A stretch of DNA of 64,000 nt from Aquimarina sp. MMG016 (GCF_018100805.1 NZ_JAGJEA010000003.1:186001-250000); one strand, 5' to 3'. Positions 1 to 9,697 are shown, counted from the first letter of the stretch. The notes: generated by a model not told the origin, from the letters alone. A program made the numbers and translations.

Positions 1-1
1 C

Positions 2-1309
2 GTATGGGTAGGCCCAAATAATGCAGAACAAGATGTTTCCTGGCATCAAAGTGGTAACTATCCTTGGGATCGTATCCTGGGTGGAGATGGGATGCAAGTA
101 CAAATTGATAACAGAGATACTAACATTGTATATACTGGGTTTCAATTCGGAAATTATTTTAGGATCAACCGATCAACCGATGAGCAAACCTTTATTCAGC
201 CAAAACACGAATTAGGAGAATCACCATATCGATTTAATTGGCAAACTCCCATTTTATTATCTTCTCATAATCAAGATATTTTATACCTAGGAGGAAATAA
301 ATTGATGCGATCAATGAATAAAGGAGATGACTGGACTGCAATTTCTAGTGATTTAACAAATGGAGGGAAAAAAGGCAATGTCGCCTACGGAACTATAACC
401 ACGATATCAGAATCACTTTCCCAATTTGGGTTACTTTATACAGGGAGTGATGACGGATTGGTATATCTAACCAAGAACTCAGGCGGGAGCTGGGAAAAGA
501 TCTCTAATGCGCTTCCAAAAGACCTTTGGGTATCAAAAGTAATTGCCTCTGCACATCATAAAAGTCGAGTGTATGTAACGCTAAATGGCTATCGATGGGA
601 TGATTTTACACCTTATGTATACTCGAGTGATAATTATGGCAAAAGTTGGAAAAACATTGGCGCAAACCTTCCTTTATCACCAGTAAATGTTATTAAAGAA
701 GACCCTATCAATGAAAACGTTTTGTATATCGGAACTGATAATGGAGCTTATGTTTCATTTAATAAAGGAGAAAGTTGGGAGGCTTTTTCTGAAGGTATCC
801 CAAATGTAGCCGTACATGATTTGGTAATTCACGAAGAAACCGGAGACTTATTATTAGGAACACACGGTAGAAGTATTTATAAAACTAACATCAAACCTCT
901 TCAGAATTTAAACAAAGAAATCCTAAATACACCTTTGTATATCTTCGATATTCCTTCAGCAAAGTGGTCAGAGCGTTGGGGTAATACCTGGAGCAAATGG
1001 CTAGAAGCCTATGAACCATCAAAAACAATTAAGTTCTTCACCTTACAACCGAGAGAAATCCAAATCAAAATTACTATAGATGATGGTAAAGTATTACAGG
1101 AATTTACTACCAAGGCGGATAAAGGAATTAATTATACTAATTACGATCTTACTATCTCTAAAAAAGGTAAAAAAATTCTTGAAAAAGAATTCCCAGATGA
1201 AAAGATTTCTAAAAGCAAGAATGATAAATATTATCTTCCTGTAGGAACATATAAGGTATACATTACGGATGGAAAATTAAATAAAGAAGTAAGTTTCGAG
1301 GTTAATTAA
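2..1309 (+). CDS. BNR/sortilin (VPS10)-like secreted protein, C-terminal part
   Basis: The reading frame is open from the first bases of the window, so the 5' end lies outside; an internal ATG at 92 is not the start. The visible part has several Asp-box/BNR motifs of the form S-x-D/N-x-G-x-x-W (for example SSDNYGKSW, SFNKGESW, TKNSGGSW), which mark blades of a sialidase/sortilin-type beta-propeller. A beta-sandwich-like tail ends in a YKVYITDGK-type strand. Proteins of this family in Flavobacteriaceae are about 1,000 residues, exported, and annotated as VPS10-domain or glycosyl-hydrolase-like; their substrate is usually unknown. No catalytic residues can be assigned from this part, so function stays general. 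Confidence 0.8.
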   Translation, partial: VWVGPNNAEQDVSWHQSGNYPWDRILGGDGMQVQIDNRDTNIVYTGFQFGNYFRINRSTDEQTFIQPKHELGESPYRFNWQTPILLSSHNQDILYLGGNKLMRSMNKGDDWTAISSDLTNGGKKGNVAYGTITTISESLSQFGLLYTGSDDGLVYLTKNSGGSWEKISNALPKDLWVSKVIASAHHKSRVYVTLNGYRWDDFTPYVYSSDNYGKSWKNIGANLPLSPVNVIKEDPINENVLYIGTDNGAYVSFNKGESWEAFSEGIPNVAVHDLVIHEETGDLLLGTHGRSIYKTNIKPLQNLNKEILNTPLYIFDIPSAKWSERWGNTWSKWLEAYEPSKTIKFFTLQPREIQIKITIDDGKVLQEFTTKADKGINYTNYDLTISKKGKKILEKEFPDEKISKSKNDKYYLPVGTYKVYITDGKLNKEVSFEVN

Positions 1310-1405
1310 TTTATGTTGTTCACCTCTGTTAAGCTAAAATCATTAGACTAACTATTAAGAGTATTAACTTTTAGCCTAAATTAGTGTTACAAAAAATACA
1401 TCTTT

Positions 1406-1801
1406 ATGGTTCTTACTATGAGTATTCCAGCATTATTATTTCCTGCCATATCTTTGACTATGCTAGCTTATAACGCAAGATACTTAGCTATTGCTGCTTT
1501 AATCAGACAGTTGCATAGTGAATATTTAACCACTCCCTCAAAAAACACAGGTTTGCAGATCAAAAATTTGCGAAAAAGATTATGGTTGATACGAAATATG
1601 CAAGCTATTGCTATTATCAGTTTTCTCACTAGTGTAGTTACTATGTTCCTGTTATATGTTGAAAAAATGGAATTGGCCAATATCATATTTGGTATTAGCT
1701 TATTTGCTTTGATGATTTCATTGTTTTTATCGTTCATAGAGGTCCAAATTTCAACCAAAGCCTTATCAATAAGATTAGACAAAATCGAAGAAAATAATTA
1801 G
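1406..1801 (+). CDS. DUF2721 family membrane protein
   Basis: A 131-residue protein starting MVLTMSIPALLFPAISL, which matches the N-terminus typical of DUF2721 (T-x-S-x-P-A-L-L-F-P-A-I-S-L, then a conserved Asn-Ala-Arg-Tyr). There are three hydrophobic segments: about residues 5-30, 65-85 and 90-112. The loop between the first and second is basic and should be cytoplasmic. No function is established for the family. It sits 96 bp after the BNR protein and 44 bp before the histidine kinase, on the same strand, so co-transcription with the kinase is possible but unproven. Confidence 0.85.
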   Translation: MVLTMSIPALLFPAISLTMLAYNARYLAIAALIRQLHSEYLTTPSKNTGLQIKNLRKRLWLIRNMQAIAIISFLTSVVTMFLLYVEKMELANIIFGISLFALMISLFLSFIEVQISTKALSIRLDKIEENN

Positions 1802-1845
1802 AAATTCTTATATTGTTAGAACCTTTCTTTTTAATTAAATCTTTA

Positions 1846-3297
1846 ATGCTTCAAAATGAACTCTTTAATAATGTAATGCGAGATTTCAATACGGGTTATT
1901 GGGAGTTACATAGTGATCCGCATAAAGAAATCTGGTCAGAGAAATTTTATAAAATTTTAAGTTATAAAAAAGAAGAGGTTGAGGCTAACATTGATTATTT
2001 TTTAAATAATTTAATCCATAAAGATGACCTAGAGGTTTTTAGAGATAATTTTCTTAATTACCAAAGAAACAGTATTGATTTCAAGCAACATATAAAAATC
2101 TTAAATAAACAGGGAGAATATCAATTGTTTAGATGTAGCACTAATGATGAACTGCCTGTAAACATAAAATCTGAAATCAATTTTATATTTTTTTTTGAAA
2201 TAATATTAGAACCTAGTCAGACAATTACCAGAGATAATTTTTATTACAAAGAAACAGCCCAGATGACTTCTACTGGAAGTTGGTATGTTGATTTTATAAA
2301 AAAAGAGAGCTTTTGGGATTTCGAAACCAGAAGAATACTAGAATACCCAGACGACTATATCCCATCACTAAAAGATTCTGCAAGTTATTATGCAGAAGAT
2401 TGTGTACAACAAGCCGCCGATTTATTCTTTAACTGCGCTATGGTTGGCACTCCATTCAATACCGAAATCAAAATGGTTACTGCCAATAAAAGAGTATTTT
2501 GGGTTAGAGCAATTGGTAAACCTGTTTATAATGAAAATAAAGAAATCATTGGTGTAAGAGGGGTTTTTCAGGATATAGATGATATCAAAAGAAAAGAATT
2601 AAGATTACAACGTTCTATGGATATTATTGCCTCTCAAAACTCACGGTTATTTAATTTTGCGCATATTGTATCTCATAATTTAAGATCTCATACCAGCAAT
2701 TTATCTCTATTGGTTCAATTAATAGAAGATATATCTGATCCTTCTGAGAAAATAGAATTAATTCAGGAAATAGGTCAAATCTCTACAAGTCTGAACATTA
2801 CTATAGAGCATCTTAATGAGATTGTAGCTATTCATACAAATAAAGATCAGGAAAAAAAGCTGATTAGATTTGATGATACCTTAAAAATAGTAACCAGTGG
2901 TATTGGACAAATGATGAGCAATAGTAAAACAACAATTCAGAAAGACTTTAGTGAACTTGAAGAAATTAATTATATCCCAGCATATTTAGAAAGTATTTTA
3001 TTGAACTTAATTACTAATGCTATAAAATACAAACATGAGGATAAAGATCCGGTTATAAATATCAAAACATACAAAATAGAGAAGAAGAAATATTTAAAAA
3101 TTTCTGACAATGGCAGAGGGATTGATATGAATTTGTTTAAAGACAAAGTATTTGGGATGTATAAAACATTTCATTATAATAAAGATGCTGTCGGAATTGG
3201 TTTATTCTTAACAAAGAACCAAATTGAATCATTAAACGGAAGGATTTCTGTAGAAAGTGAAGTTAATAAGGGAACTACATTTACCATCGAATTTTAA
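1846..3297 (+). CDS. PAS-domain sensor histidine kinase
   Basis: Cytoplasmic-looking kinase of about 483 residues without a transmembrane segment. Two PAS-like domains occupy roughly residues 10-125 and 140-250; the second ends in the usual VRGVFQDIDDIKRKE-type PAC segment. The phospho-acceptor is His277 in SHNLRSH. The ATPase domain has an N box (NLITNAIKYK, about 387), a G1 box (DNGRG, about 421) and a G2 box (GIGLFLTK). I chose the ATG at 1846; an in-frame TTG at 1813 would add 11 residues. The next gene, 18 bp downstream, is a lone receiver domain, so the two probably form a phosphorelay pair. The signal sensed is unknown. Confidence 0.88.
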   Translation: MLQNELFNNVMRDFNTGYWELHSDPHKEIWSEKFYKILSYKKEEVEANIDYFLNNLIHKDDLEVFRDNFLNYQRNSIDFKQHIKILNKQGEYQLFRCSTNDELPVNIKSEINFIFFFEIILEPSQTITRDNFYYKETAQMTSTGSWYVDFIKKESFWDFETRRILEYPDDYIPSLKDSASYYAEDCVQQAADLFFNCAMVGTPFNTEIKMVTANKRVFWVRAIGKPVYNENKEIIGVRGVFQDIDDIKRKELRLQRSMDIIASQNSRLFNFAHIVSHNLRSHTSNLSLLVQLIEDISDPSEKIELIQEIGQISTSLNITIEHLNEIVAIHTNKDQEKKLIRFDDTLKIVTSGIGQMMSNSKTTIQKDFSELEEINYIPAYLESILLNLITNAIKYKHEDKDPVINIKTYKIEKKKYLKISDNGRGIDMNLFKDKVFGMYKTFHYNKDAVGIGLFLTKNQIESLNGRISVESEVNKGTTFTIEF

Positions 3298-3315
3298 ACT
3301 CAAAATCCCCACATA

Positions 3316-3732
3316 ATGACAAAAAACAAGGTCGAATTAGCATGCATCATTGATGATGACGATATGTACGTCAATCTCATAAAAAAGATAATAGAAGCCA
3401 AACAACTGTGTAAAAATTTGTTAGTTTTTGAAAACGGAAAAGATGCATTATATCATTTTGAAGCACTTCTGAAAAACCTGAACAGAGATAATATTCCTGA
3501 AATTATCTTTCTGGATATTAATATGCCAATTATGGATGGATGGGAATTTTTAAACAAATTTACCCAGATAAAAAACAAATTTGGAAAAGTAATCACGCTA
3601 TATATTGTAAGCTCTTCAATAAATCCAGTAGATATTGAAAAAGCAAAAAATATAAATTCTGTTAAGGATTATATCATAAAACCTATTACCATAGAAGAAT
3701 TAGAAGCTGTTTTTTTAAAAGAATCAGCATAA
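3316..3732 (+). CDS. Single-domain response regulator (CheY-like receiver)
   Basis: A 138-residue receiver domain with no output domain. The acidic pocket is IIDDDD (residues 11-16), the phospho-acceptor is Asp67 in FLDINMP, the switch Ser is in IVSSS (about 98-101), and the conserved Lys122 is in IIKPI. This type follows PAS kinases in many Bacteroidetes and acts as a diffusible phosphate carrier or protein-binding switch rather than on DNA. It is 18 bp downstream of the kinase and ends inside a terminator, so it is the last gene of that operon. Confidence 0.9.
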   Translation: MTKNKVELACIIDDDDMYVNLIKKIIEAKQLCKNLLVFENGKDALYHFEALLKNLNRDNIPEIIFLDINMPIMDGWEFLNKFTQIKNKFGKVITLYIVSSSINPVDIEKAKNINSVKDYIIKPITIEELEAVFLKESA

Positions 3733-3757
3733 AAAAGCCTCAGTTGAGGCTTTTTTT
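3731..3757. terminator. Bidirectional intrinsic terminator
   Basis: Near-perfect hairpin AAAGCCTCA / TGAGGCTTT with a 2-nt loop, flanked by A6 on the left and T7 on the right. It serves the response regulator on the plus strand and, read in reverse, pyk, which converges from the right and ends at 3779. Confidence 0.9.
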
Positions 3758-3778
3758 AATTTATATTTCTAACGATAT

Positions 3779-5206
3779 TTATACCTGAGAAATCCTTAAA
3801 GTATTTACCATACCTTTATCTACGATAGGCATTGCTGCCAAGTTAATCAACATATTACCTTTCTCCACAAATCCTTTCTCCATTGCCAATTTGTTTACAT
3901 CATCTACCGTTTCATCTGTACTCACATATCTATCATAAAAAAACGCTTTTACCCCCCATAAAAGACTCAATTGCGAAAGAATTCTTTTGTTACTGGTAAA
4001 CACCAGAATATGAGCACTTGGCCTCCAAGCAGAAATCTGAAATGCTGTATACCCGCTATTTGTTAATGTACAAATCGCTTTTGCATTAATATCATTTGCC
4101 ATCAATGCTGCGTGATAACAAATAGATTTGGTGATAAAACGATTGGTTCTAATATGAGGTGGATTTTGGGGAACTTGTATTAAATCTGAATTTTCAACAC
4201 TCTTAATCACCTTAGACATCGTTTCGATTACCTGAACAGGATATTTACCAACAGAGGTTTCACCAGACAACATTACTGCATCTGCACCATCCATTACTGA
4301 ATTCGCCACGTCGTTTACCTCAGCACGCGTCGGTGTTAAGCTATCGATCATAGTTTCCATCATTTGCGTAGCGATAATCACAGGTATTCTAGCTGTTTTA
4401 GCTTTTAATACAAGTTTTTTCTGGATTAGCGGTACTTCTTGCGCAGGGATTTCTACTCCGAGATCTCCTCTGGCAACCATTAATCCATCACAATACGCAA
4501 CAATCTTATCGATATTTTCTACCCCTTCAGGTTTTTCTATTTTCGCAACAATAGGTATTTTATACTCACTATGTTCCTTAATCAAGTCCTGTAACTCTAT
4601 TAAATCCTGAGCATGACGTACAAAAGACAAAGCCATCCAATCTACTTCTTGACTACAAGCAAAAATAGCATCTTTAACATCTTTCTCTGTAAGTGCTGGT
4701 AGCGAAATATTAGTGTTAGGCAGATTCACTCCTTTTTTAGACTTTAGAGGTCCACCCTGTATAACTTTTGCCTTAACTACATCTTTATTATTAGTAGAAA
4801 CAACTTCAAAAATCAATTTCCCATCATCAAGTAGAATTCTCTCACCAGAGTTAACATCCTTTGGAAAACTCTCATAATTCATATATACCTTCTCTGCAGT
4901 CCCTTCAAACGGTTTTCCAGTTACAAAATCAATAATATCACCGTTATTAACAACGATATCTCCCTTCATAACGCCAACCCTAAGCTTAGGACCTTGTAAA
5001 TCCGCCAATATTGCCGCATTATACCCGTACTCTTCACTAAGCTCACGTATCATTTTCATCCGTTCCTTTACATCATCATAATCTGCATGAGAGAAATTAA
5101 TTCTAAACACATTCACTCCTGCATCCAGCATTTGTTTCAACACTTCCTTAGTGCTAGTCGCTGGTCCAAGGGTAGCAACTATTTTAGTTCTTTTACGTTT
5201 TGGCAT
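3779..5206 (-). CDS. pyk: Pyruvate kinase
   Basis: 475 residues, full length for the family; converts phosphoenolpyruvate and ADP to pyruvate and ATP at the end of glycolysis. Visible signatures are the N-terminal KRTKIVATLGPA strand, FRINFSHAD, the catalytic-lysine stretch IVAKIEKPEGVEN, VARGDLGVEIP, the ATQMMETMI loop, and TRAEVNDVANSVMDGADAVM followed by LSGETSVGKYP. The start codon overlaps the stop of the upstream IPExxxVDY gene by one base (TAATG), so the two are translationally coupled, an arrangement common in Flavobacteriaceae. It ends against the shared terminator at 3731-3757. Confidence 0.97.
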   Translation of the reverse strand: MPKRKRTKIVATLGPATSTKEVLKQMLDAGVNVFRINFSHADYDDVKERMKMIRELSEEYGYNAAILADLQGPKLRVGVMKGDIVVNNGDIIDFVTGKPFEGTAEKVYMNYESFPKDVNSGERILLDDGKLIFEVVSTNNKDVVKAKVIQGGPLKSKKGVNLPNTNISLPALTEKDVKDAIFACSQEVDWMALSFVRHAQDLIELQDLIKEHSEYKIPIVAKIEKPEGVENIDKIVAYCDGLMVARGDLGVEIPAQEVPLIQKKLVLKAKTARIPVIIATQMMETMIDSLTPTRAEVNDVANSVMDGADAVMLSGETSVGKYPVQVIETMSKVIKSVENSDLIQVPQNPPHIRTNRFITKSICYHAALMANDINAKAICTLTNSGYTAFQISAWRPSAHILVFTSNKRILSQLSLLWGVKAFFYDRYVSTDETVDDVNKLAMEKGFVEKGNMLINLAAMPIVDKGMVNTLRISQV

Positions 5207-5706
5207 TATTCAAATATTAAGTTGTTCTTTGATTTAAGTTGGGTATATTCTACTGTATAAGCGGTTATTATTTGAGAAATATTAAGTAATTTGGTTACTA
5301 TCGATTTATTTGAAAATTGTGATGTTTCAGTTTCTATTTTTAAGAAGTAATCCACATTTTTGAATTCTGGTATTAAGTACCTTGTAGCATAATTATCTTC
5401 TTGTACAGAAAATAATCCTTGTGCTCCCATTTGATCCAACTCAATTTTTGTTCTAAACTTATTTCCCAAAAGATTATAAGTATTGTATTGAAAACGATCT
5501 GAATACTGATATAAAGGAAAACTCGCCTCTAAATCACTATACTCAAAATTTATATCTTCCTTTTTTCTAACCAGACGTAATCCTAAATACTTATTTAATA
5601 AAAAAGCTAATCTATATGAAGCTAATGAACAGTGTATAGCTATTAACTCATAATCATCTTCCTCGAACGTATCTAAAATTAACTTCTGAATCGCCATTTT
5701 TGACAT
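5206..5706 (-). CDS. IPExxxVDY family protein
   Basis: 166 residues. The defining motif is present as LIPEFKNVDYFLKI (I-P-E-x-x-x-V-D-Y) at about residues 110-123. This Bacteroidetes-specific family is nearly always next to pyk or acpP/fabF/rnc, as here, and has no demonstrated function. No signal peptide or membrane segment is visible. An in-frame ATG three codons downstream (5697) is an equally plausible start. It overlaps pyk by one base. Confidence 0.88.
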   Translation of the reverse strand: MSKMAIQKLILDTFEEDDYELIAIHCSLASYRLAFLLNKYLGLRLVRKKEDINFEYSDLEASFPLYQYSDRFQYNTYNLLGNKFRTKIELDQMGAQGLFSVQEDNYATRYLIPEFKNVDYFLKIETETSQFSNKSIVTKLLNISQIITAYTVEYTQLKSKNNLIFE

Positions 5707-5877
5707 TAATTAGATCATGATCAACGCGAAATATACAAATAAATTAGGCTTACAACTTTAATAAAACCTAAAGATATTTCACGAAAACGATTGAGTTAGT
5801 ATCTTTTACGTCATAAAAGTTTTAAAAAAGTAAATCGAAATAATTATTTCTGGAAAATTATATCCAAATAGAAAATT

Positions 5878-6612
5878 CTAAGAATCAATTTTAGATTGAA
5901 ATGCAAAATACGCTCTCTTAGAAGCTTTTTCTTCTGCTTTTTTCTTAGATGTTGCTCTGGCTTTTGCTACCACCTTATCATTGATCCAAAGTTTTACTGC
6001 AAAATGCTTCATCTCATCCCTACCAGTATCCTCATATACTTCAAAGCTGAAGTTTTTCTTTACTTTCTGGCACCATTCTATCAGCAAACTTTTATAGCTA
6101 ATAATTTGTCCTTCTAAGCTTTCGATATCTACATAAGGATTGATTACTGCTTCTTGAATAAATCTTTCGCAATAATCAAACCCCCTATCCAAATAGATAG
6201 CTCCAACTAATGCTTCAAAAAGGTTTCCGTGTATATTGACTCCAAATTGAGATTTAGGAATGTTGGTTCTTACCAGATCAATTAATTTAAGATCCTTACC
6301 AAGCTCGTTAAGATGCTTTCTACTTACAACTTTGGCTCTCATTTTGGTAAGATAGCCTTCGTTACCTTCAGGAACTTCTTTAAACAAATGAGCAGCAATG
6401 ACACTACTTAGCATAGCATCACCTAGAAATTCTAATCGCTCATAATTAACTGCATTTCCTTTTTTATCTTTTAGATTAAGTGATCTATGGGTAAATGCTT
6501 TCTCGTAAGGTTTAATATTTTTAGGCTTAAAACCTAAAATTTTTTGAATTTTAGAAAAAAAATTCCCGTCCTTTTCAGAGCGGGAATTTAATATGTTTCG
6601 AATAACATTCAT
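5878..6612 (-). CDS. rnc: Ribonuclease III
   Basis: Double-stranded-RNA endonuclease for rRNA and mRNA processing. The RNase III signature ERLEFLGDAML is at about residues 57-67, and the second metal-binding helix is LFEALVGAIYLDRG. A dsRNA-binding domain fills the C-terminal 75 residues and ends in the KKKAEEKASKRAY-type helix. I start it at the ATG at 6612 (244 aa) because it overlaps the fabF stop as TAATG; a further upstream ATG at 6642 would lie inside fabF and add ten residues that do not fit the family. Confidence 0.95.
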   Translation of the reverse strand: MNVIRNILNSRSEKDGNFFSKIQKILGFKPKNIKPYEKAFTHRSLNLKDKKGNAVNYERLEFLGDAMLSSVIAAHLFKEVPEGNEGYLTKMRAKVVSRKHLNELGKDLKLIDLVRTNIPKSQFGVNIHGNLFEALVGAIYLDRGFDYCERFIQEAVINPYVDIESLEGQIISYKSLLIEWCQKVKKNFSFEVYEDTGRDEMKHFAVKLWINDKVVAKARATSKKKAEEKASKRAYFAFQSKIDS

Positions 6613-7865
6613 TATTCGTCTAATTTTTTGAATAACACACAAGCGTTATGTCCACCGAAGCCAAAAGTATTACTCATTGCATACGTGATATCACGTTTTT
6701 GCGCTTTGTTTAATGTCAAATTCAATGAAGCATCTATGTTTTCATCCACAGTGGTGTGATTGATTGTAGGAGGCACAATACCATTTTGCATTGCAAGAAT
6801 TGAAGCAATCGCTTCAATAGCTCCTGCAGCACCAAGTAAGTGTCCTGTCATAGATTTTGTTGAATTAATATTGATCTTTGACGCGTGCTCTCCAAAAACC
6901 TTAGTAATTGCTTTCAATTCTGCTACATCTCCTAATGGTGTGGATGTACCGTGTGTGTTTATAGCATCTACTTGTTCTGGTTGTACACCTGCATCTTTTA
7001 AACAATTAAGCATTACGCGTTCTACACCTATACCATCTGGATGTGGTGCAGTCATGTGATATGCATCACTAGACATTCCACCTCCAACAACTTCGGCATA
7101 AATTTTTGCACCACGTGCTTTAGCGTGTTCATATTCTTCAAGAATAAGTGCTCCACCACCTTCTCCTAAAACAAAACCATCTCTGGTTGCGTCAAAAGGT
7201 CTTGAGGCGGTTTCCGGACTTTCATTTCTTGTCGATAGTGCATGCATAGCATTGAATCCTCCCATACCTGCAATAGTGACGGCTGCTTCACTTCCTCCAG
7301 TTACAATAATATCACAATGTCCTAAACGAATATAGTTCAGGGCGTCTATCATTGAATTAGCAGAAGATGCACAGGCAGAAACCGTGGTATAGTTAGGTCC
7401 CATAAAACCATTTCTAATAGAAATATGTCCAGGAGCTATATCAGCGATCATTTTTGGGATAAAGAAAGGGTTGAAACGAGGTGTTCCATTCCCATTGGCA
7501 TAACCAATTACTTCTTCCTGAAAAGTTTCTAATCCACCGATACCAGCACCCCAGATCACACCAACTCTAAATTTATCAACCTTCTCAAGGTCAATAGCAG
7601 CATCCTTTATTGCTTCTTCAGAAGAGACAATAGCGTACTGCGCGAACTTATCAAGTTTACGTGCTTCTTTTCTTTCGAAATAATCTGTGGGATTATAATT
7701 CTTGACTTCGCAAGCGAATTTAGTCTTGAAATGTTCGGTATCGAAATAAGTAATGGGTGCGCAACCGCTCTTACCATTTACTAATCCATCCCAATATTCT
7801 TCGATATTGTTACCGATTGGCGTTAATGCACCAAGTCCTGTGACTACTACTCGCTTAAGGCTCAT
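6612..7865 (-). CDS. fabF: Beta-ketoacyl-ACP synthase II
   Basis: 417 residues. Condenses malonyl-ACP with acyl-ACP in fatty-acid elongation. The Cys-His-His triad is Cys165 (VSACASSAN), His305 (NTHGTSTPLGD) and His342 (SMTGHLLGAAGAIEA), with Lys337 nearby; glycine-rich GFGGHNA lies near the C-terminus. It is 17 bp downstream of acpP and overlaps rnc, so acpP-fabF-rnc is one operon, the standard arrangement in this group. Confidence 0.97.
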   Translation of the reverse strand: MSLKRVVVTGLGALTPIGNNIEEYWDGLVNGKSGCAPITYFDTEHFKTKFACEVKNYNPTDYFERKEARKLDKFAQYAIVSSEEAIKDAAIDLEKVDKFRVGVIWGAGIGGLETFQEEVIGYANGNGTPRFNPFFIPKMIADIAPGHISIRNGFMGPNYTTVSACASSANSMIDALNYIRLGHCDIIVTGGSEAAVTIAGMGGFNAMHALSTRNESPETASRPFDATRDGFVLGEGGGALILEEYEHAKARGAKIYAEVVGGGMSSDAYHMTAPHPDGIGVERVMLNCLKDAGVQPEQVDAINTHGTSTPLGDVAELKAITKVFGEHASKININSTKSMTGHLLGAAGAIEAIASILAMQNGIVPPTINHTTVDENIDASLNLTLNKAQKRDITYAMSNTFGFGGHNACVLFKKLDE

Positions 7866-7882
7866 ATTCTGTCGTGAAGTTA

Positions 7883-8116
7883 TTACTTTGCGTCTTCGAT
7901 ATAAGATATTGCTTGACCTACAGTTGCAATATTTTCTGCTTGATCATCCGGAATCTGAATATCAAATTCTTTTTCGAATTCCATAATCAATTCTACTGTG
8001 TCTAATGAATCAGCACCTAAGTCGTTAGTGAAGCTAGCTTCATTTACAACCTCGTTTTCGTCTACTCCTAATTTGTCAACGATTATCGCTTTTACTCTTG
8101 ATGCAATGTCTGACAT
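7883..8116 (-). CDS. acpP: Acyl carrier protein
   Basis: 77-residue acidic protein with the phosphopantetheine attachment site Ser37 in [11 protein letters not shown]. Carries acyl intermediates for FabF and the other fatty-acid enzymes. First gene of the acpP-fabF-rnc operon; transcribed away from purN, with a 180-bp divergent promoter region. Confidence 0.97.
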   Translation of the reverse strand: MSDIASRVKAIIVDKLGVDENEVVNEASFTNDLGADSLDTVELIMEFEKEFDIQIPDDQAENIATVGQAISYIEDAK

Positions 8117-8146
8117 AATGTTTAATTTTAATTTTTAATTAGGTGG

Positions 8147-8154
8147 CAAAAATA
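8147..8154 (-). promoter_or_regulatory. Candidate -7 box for acpP operon
   Basis: On the minus strand the sequence reads TATTTTTG, an exact fit to the Bacteroidetes -7 consensus TAnnTTTG, 31 bp before the acpP ATG. A TTG lies 23 bp further upstream, at the long end of the usual -33/-7 spacing. A second fit (TATATTTG) lies further upstream, so the precise promoter is open. Confidence 0.5.
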
Positions 8155-8296
8155 AAAAACTTTATTTTAAAACCCCACAATCCCGTAAAAATGTATGTGT
8201 ATTTTTCAAATATAGGGAAGTATTGGCTTTTTGCTACCGTTTAAATGAATAATAATTATTTTTTTTGTATCCTCTAACTAACAACTCTATTGTAGC

Positions 8297-8875
8297 ATGA
8301 AACGTATTATAATTTTTGCTTCCGGCTCCGGTACCAATGCAGAAAACATTATCAAACACTTCAATTCACGTAAGAATGCAGAAGTGACACATGTGTTCTC
8401 TAACAACCAGCGTGCCAAAGTTTTACGTCGTGCTCACGACCTAAAGGTAAAAGCCTTGCACTTTGACAGAGAAGCATTTTATAGCACCAATGATGTATTG
8501 AATATCCTAAAAGACGCTAAGCCGGACCTAATTGTGCTAGCAGGATTTTTATGGATTTTTCCTAAAAAAATTATTGATGTTTTTCCTGACAAGGTCATTA
8601 ATATACATCCGGCACTATTACCAAAATATGGAGGAAAAGGTATGTATGGAAATCATGTTCACGAAGCTGTGATAAGAAAGAAAGAGAAAGAAAGTGGGAT
8701 TACGATCCATTATGTAAACGAACATTATGATGAAGGTGCTGTTATTTTTCAGGCAAAAACTTCAATAAATGAAAATGATTCGGCAGAAGATGTAGCAAAT
8801 GCTATTCATCAACTAGAATATAAACATTTTCCGATCGTTATAGAACAGGTATTAGGATTGAGAGATAAAGAGTGA
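8297..8875 (+). CDS. purN: Phosphoribosylglycinamide formyltransferase
   Basis: 192 residues. Transfers a formyl group from 10-formyl-THF to GAR in purine synthesis. N-terminal FASGSGTNAENI loop; catalytic Asn102 and His104 in NIHPALLPKYGG, and Asp145 in HYDEGAV, matching the Asn/His/Asp triad of PurN. Divergent from acpP, a neighbourhood conserved in Flavobacteriaceae. Confidence 0.95.
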   Translation: MKRIIIFASGSGTNAENIIKHFNSRKNAEVTHVFSNNQRAKVLRRAHDLKVKALHFDREAFYSTNDVLNILKDAKPDLIVLAGFLWIFPKKIIDVFPDKVINIHPALLPKYGGKGMYGNHVHEAVIRKKEKESGITIHYVNEHYDEGAVIFQAKTSINENDSAEDVANAIHQLEYKHFPIVIEQVLGLRDKE

Positions 8876-8992
8876 GTTTTTGAAAGATGAGTCGGTGACA
8901 GTCAATAATGGCGTTCGAGCAGGCTATTCACTATATCTTTTTATTTACAACGACTTTCTATCAGCTAATAACCATCAACGATTAACTAAATA

Positions 8993-9628
8993 ATGGCAAA
9001 AAAAGAAAAATTTTATGTAGTTTGGGAAGGTCATAGGCCTGGAATTTATACCAAATGGAATGATTGTAAAGCTGCCGTAAAAGGATATGCCAATGCAAAA
9101 TATAAGTCTTTTGATTCTTTTGACATTGCTAAAAAAGCATACAATGGAGATTATGAAGATTATAAAGGCAAAAGTAAACCCAAAAAAACACTTACCGCAG
9201 AACAGCTTGCAAGAATAGGAGAGCCCAACCTGTATTCTATTGCTGTAGATGCTGCTTCTAGTGGCAATCCAGGAAAAATGGAATACCGTGGTGTAGACAC
9301 CCAAACAGAAAAACAACTATTTCATCAAGGTCCTTTTCCACAAGGAACAAATAATATAGGAGAATTTTTAGCATTAGTCCATGGACTAGCATATCTCAAA
9401 AAGAAAAACAGCGATCGTATTATTTATTCTGATTCTAAAATTGCTATTGGATGGGTAAAGCAAAAGACCTGTAAAACCAAGCTAAAGAGAACTGCAAAAA
9501 ATGCAGCAATGTTTGAATTGGTCGACCGAGGAATACAGTGGCTTAAGAAAAACACATATACAACCAAAATAGTAAAGTGGGAAACCAAAGCCTGGGGTGA
9601 GATTCCTGCAGATTTTGGAAGAAAATAA
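8993..9628 (+). CDS. Ribonuclease H with N-terminal hybrid-binding (viroplasmin-like) domain
   Basis: 211 residues. Residues 5-50 are a hybrid-binding domain of RNase H1 type (FYVVWEGHRPGIYTKWNDC, then a conserved GY and F-x-S segment). A basic linker follows, then an RNase H fold from about 80 with active-site acids Asp86 (AVDAASSGNPG), Glu124 (NIGEFLALVHG), Asp147 (YSDSKIA) and Asp207 near the C-terminus. It removes RNA from RNA-DNA hybrids. Present in the order purN-rnhA-like-pfkB, 117 bp after purN. Confidence 0.92.
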   Translation: MAKKEKFYVVWEGHRPGIYTKWNDCKAAVKGYANAKYKSFDSFDIAKKAYNGDYEDYKGKSKPKKTLTAEQLARIGEPNLYSIAVDAASSGNPGKMEYRGVDTQTEKQLFHQGPFPQGTNNIGEFLALVHGLAYLKKKNSDRIIYSDSKIAIGWVKQKTCKTKLKRTAKNAAMFELVDRGIQWLKKNTYTTKIVKWETKAWGEIPADFGRK

Positions 9629-9666
9629 CCTTTATAATAATCCGCTCACTACTTAAAAGTAAAACG

Positions 9667-9674
9667 TATATTTG
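9667..9674 (+). promoter_or_regulatory. Candidate -7 box for the PfkB kinase gene
   Basis: TATATTTG fits TAnnTTTG exactly, 23 bp before the ATG at 9698. No good -33 TTG is seen at the expected distance. Confidence 0.45.
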
Positions 9675-9697
9675 CAAAAAAATATTACGCTATTTAT

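Noticed and set aside
5834-5850. GAAATAATTATTTC palindrome after rnc as terminator
   Set aside because: Pure A/T-rich stem without a following T tract; likely chance.
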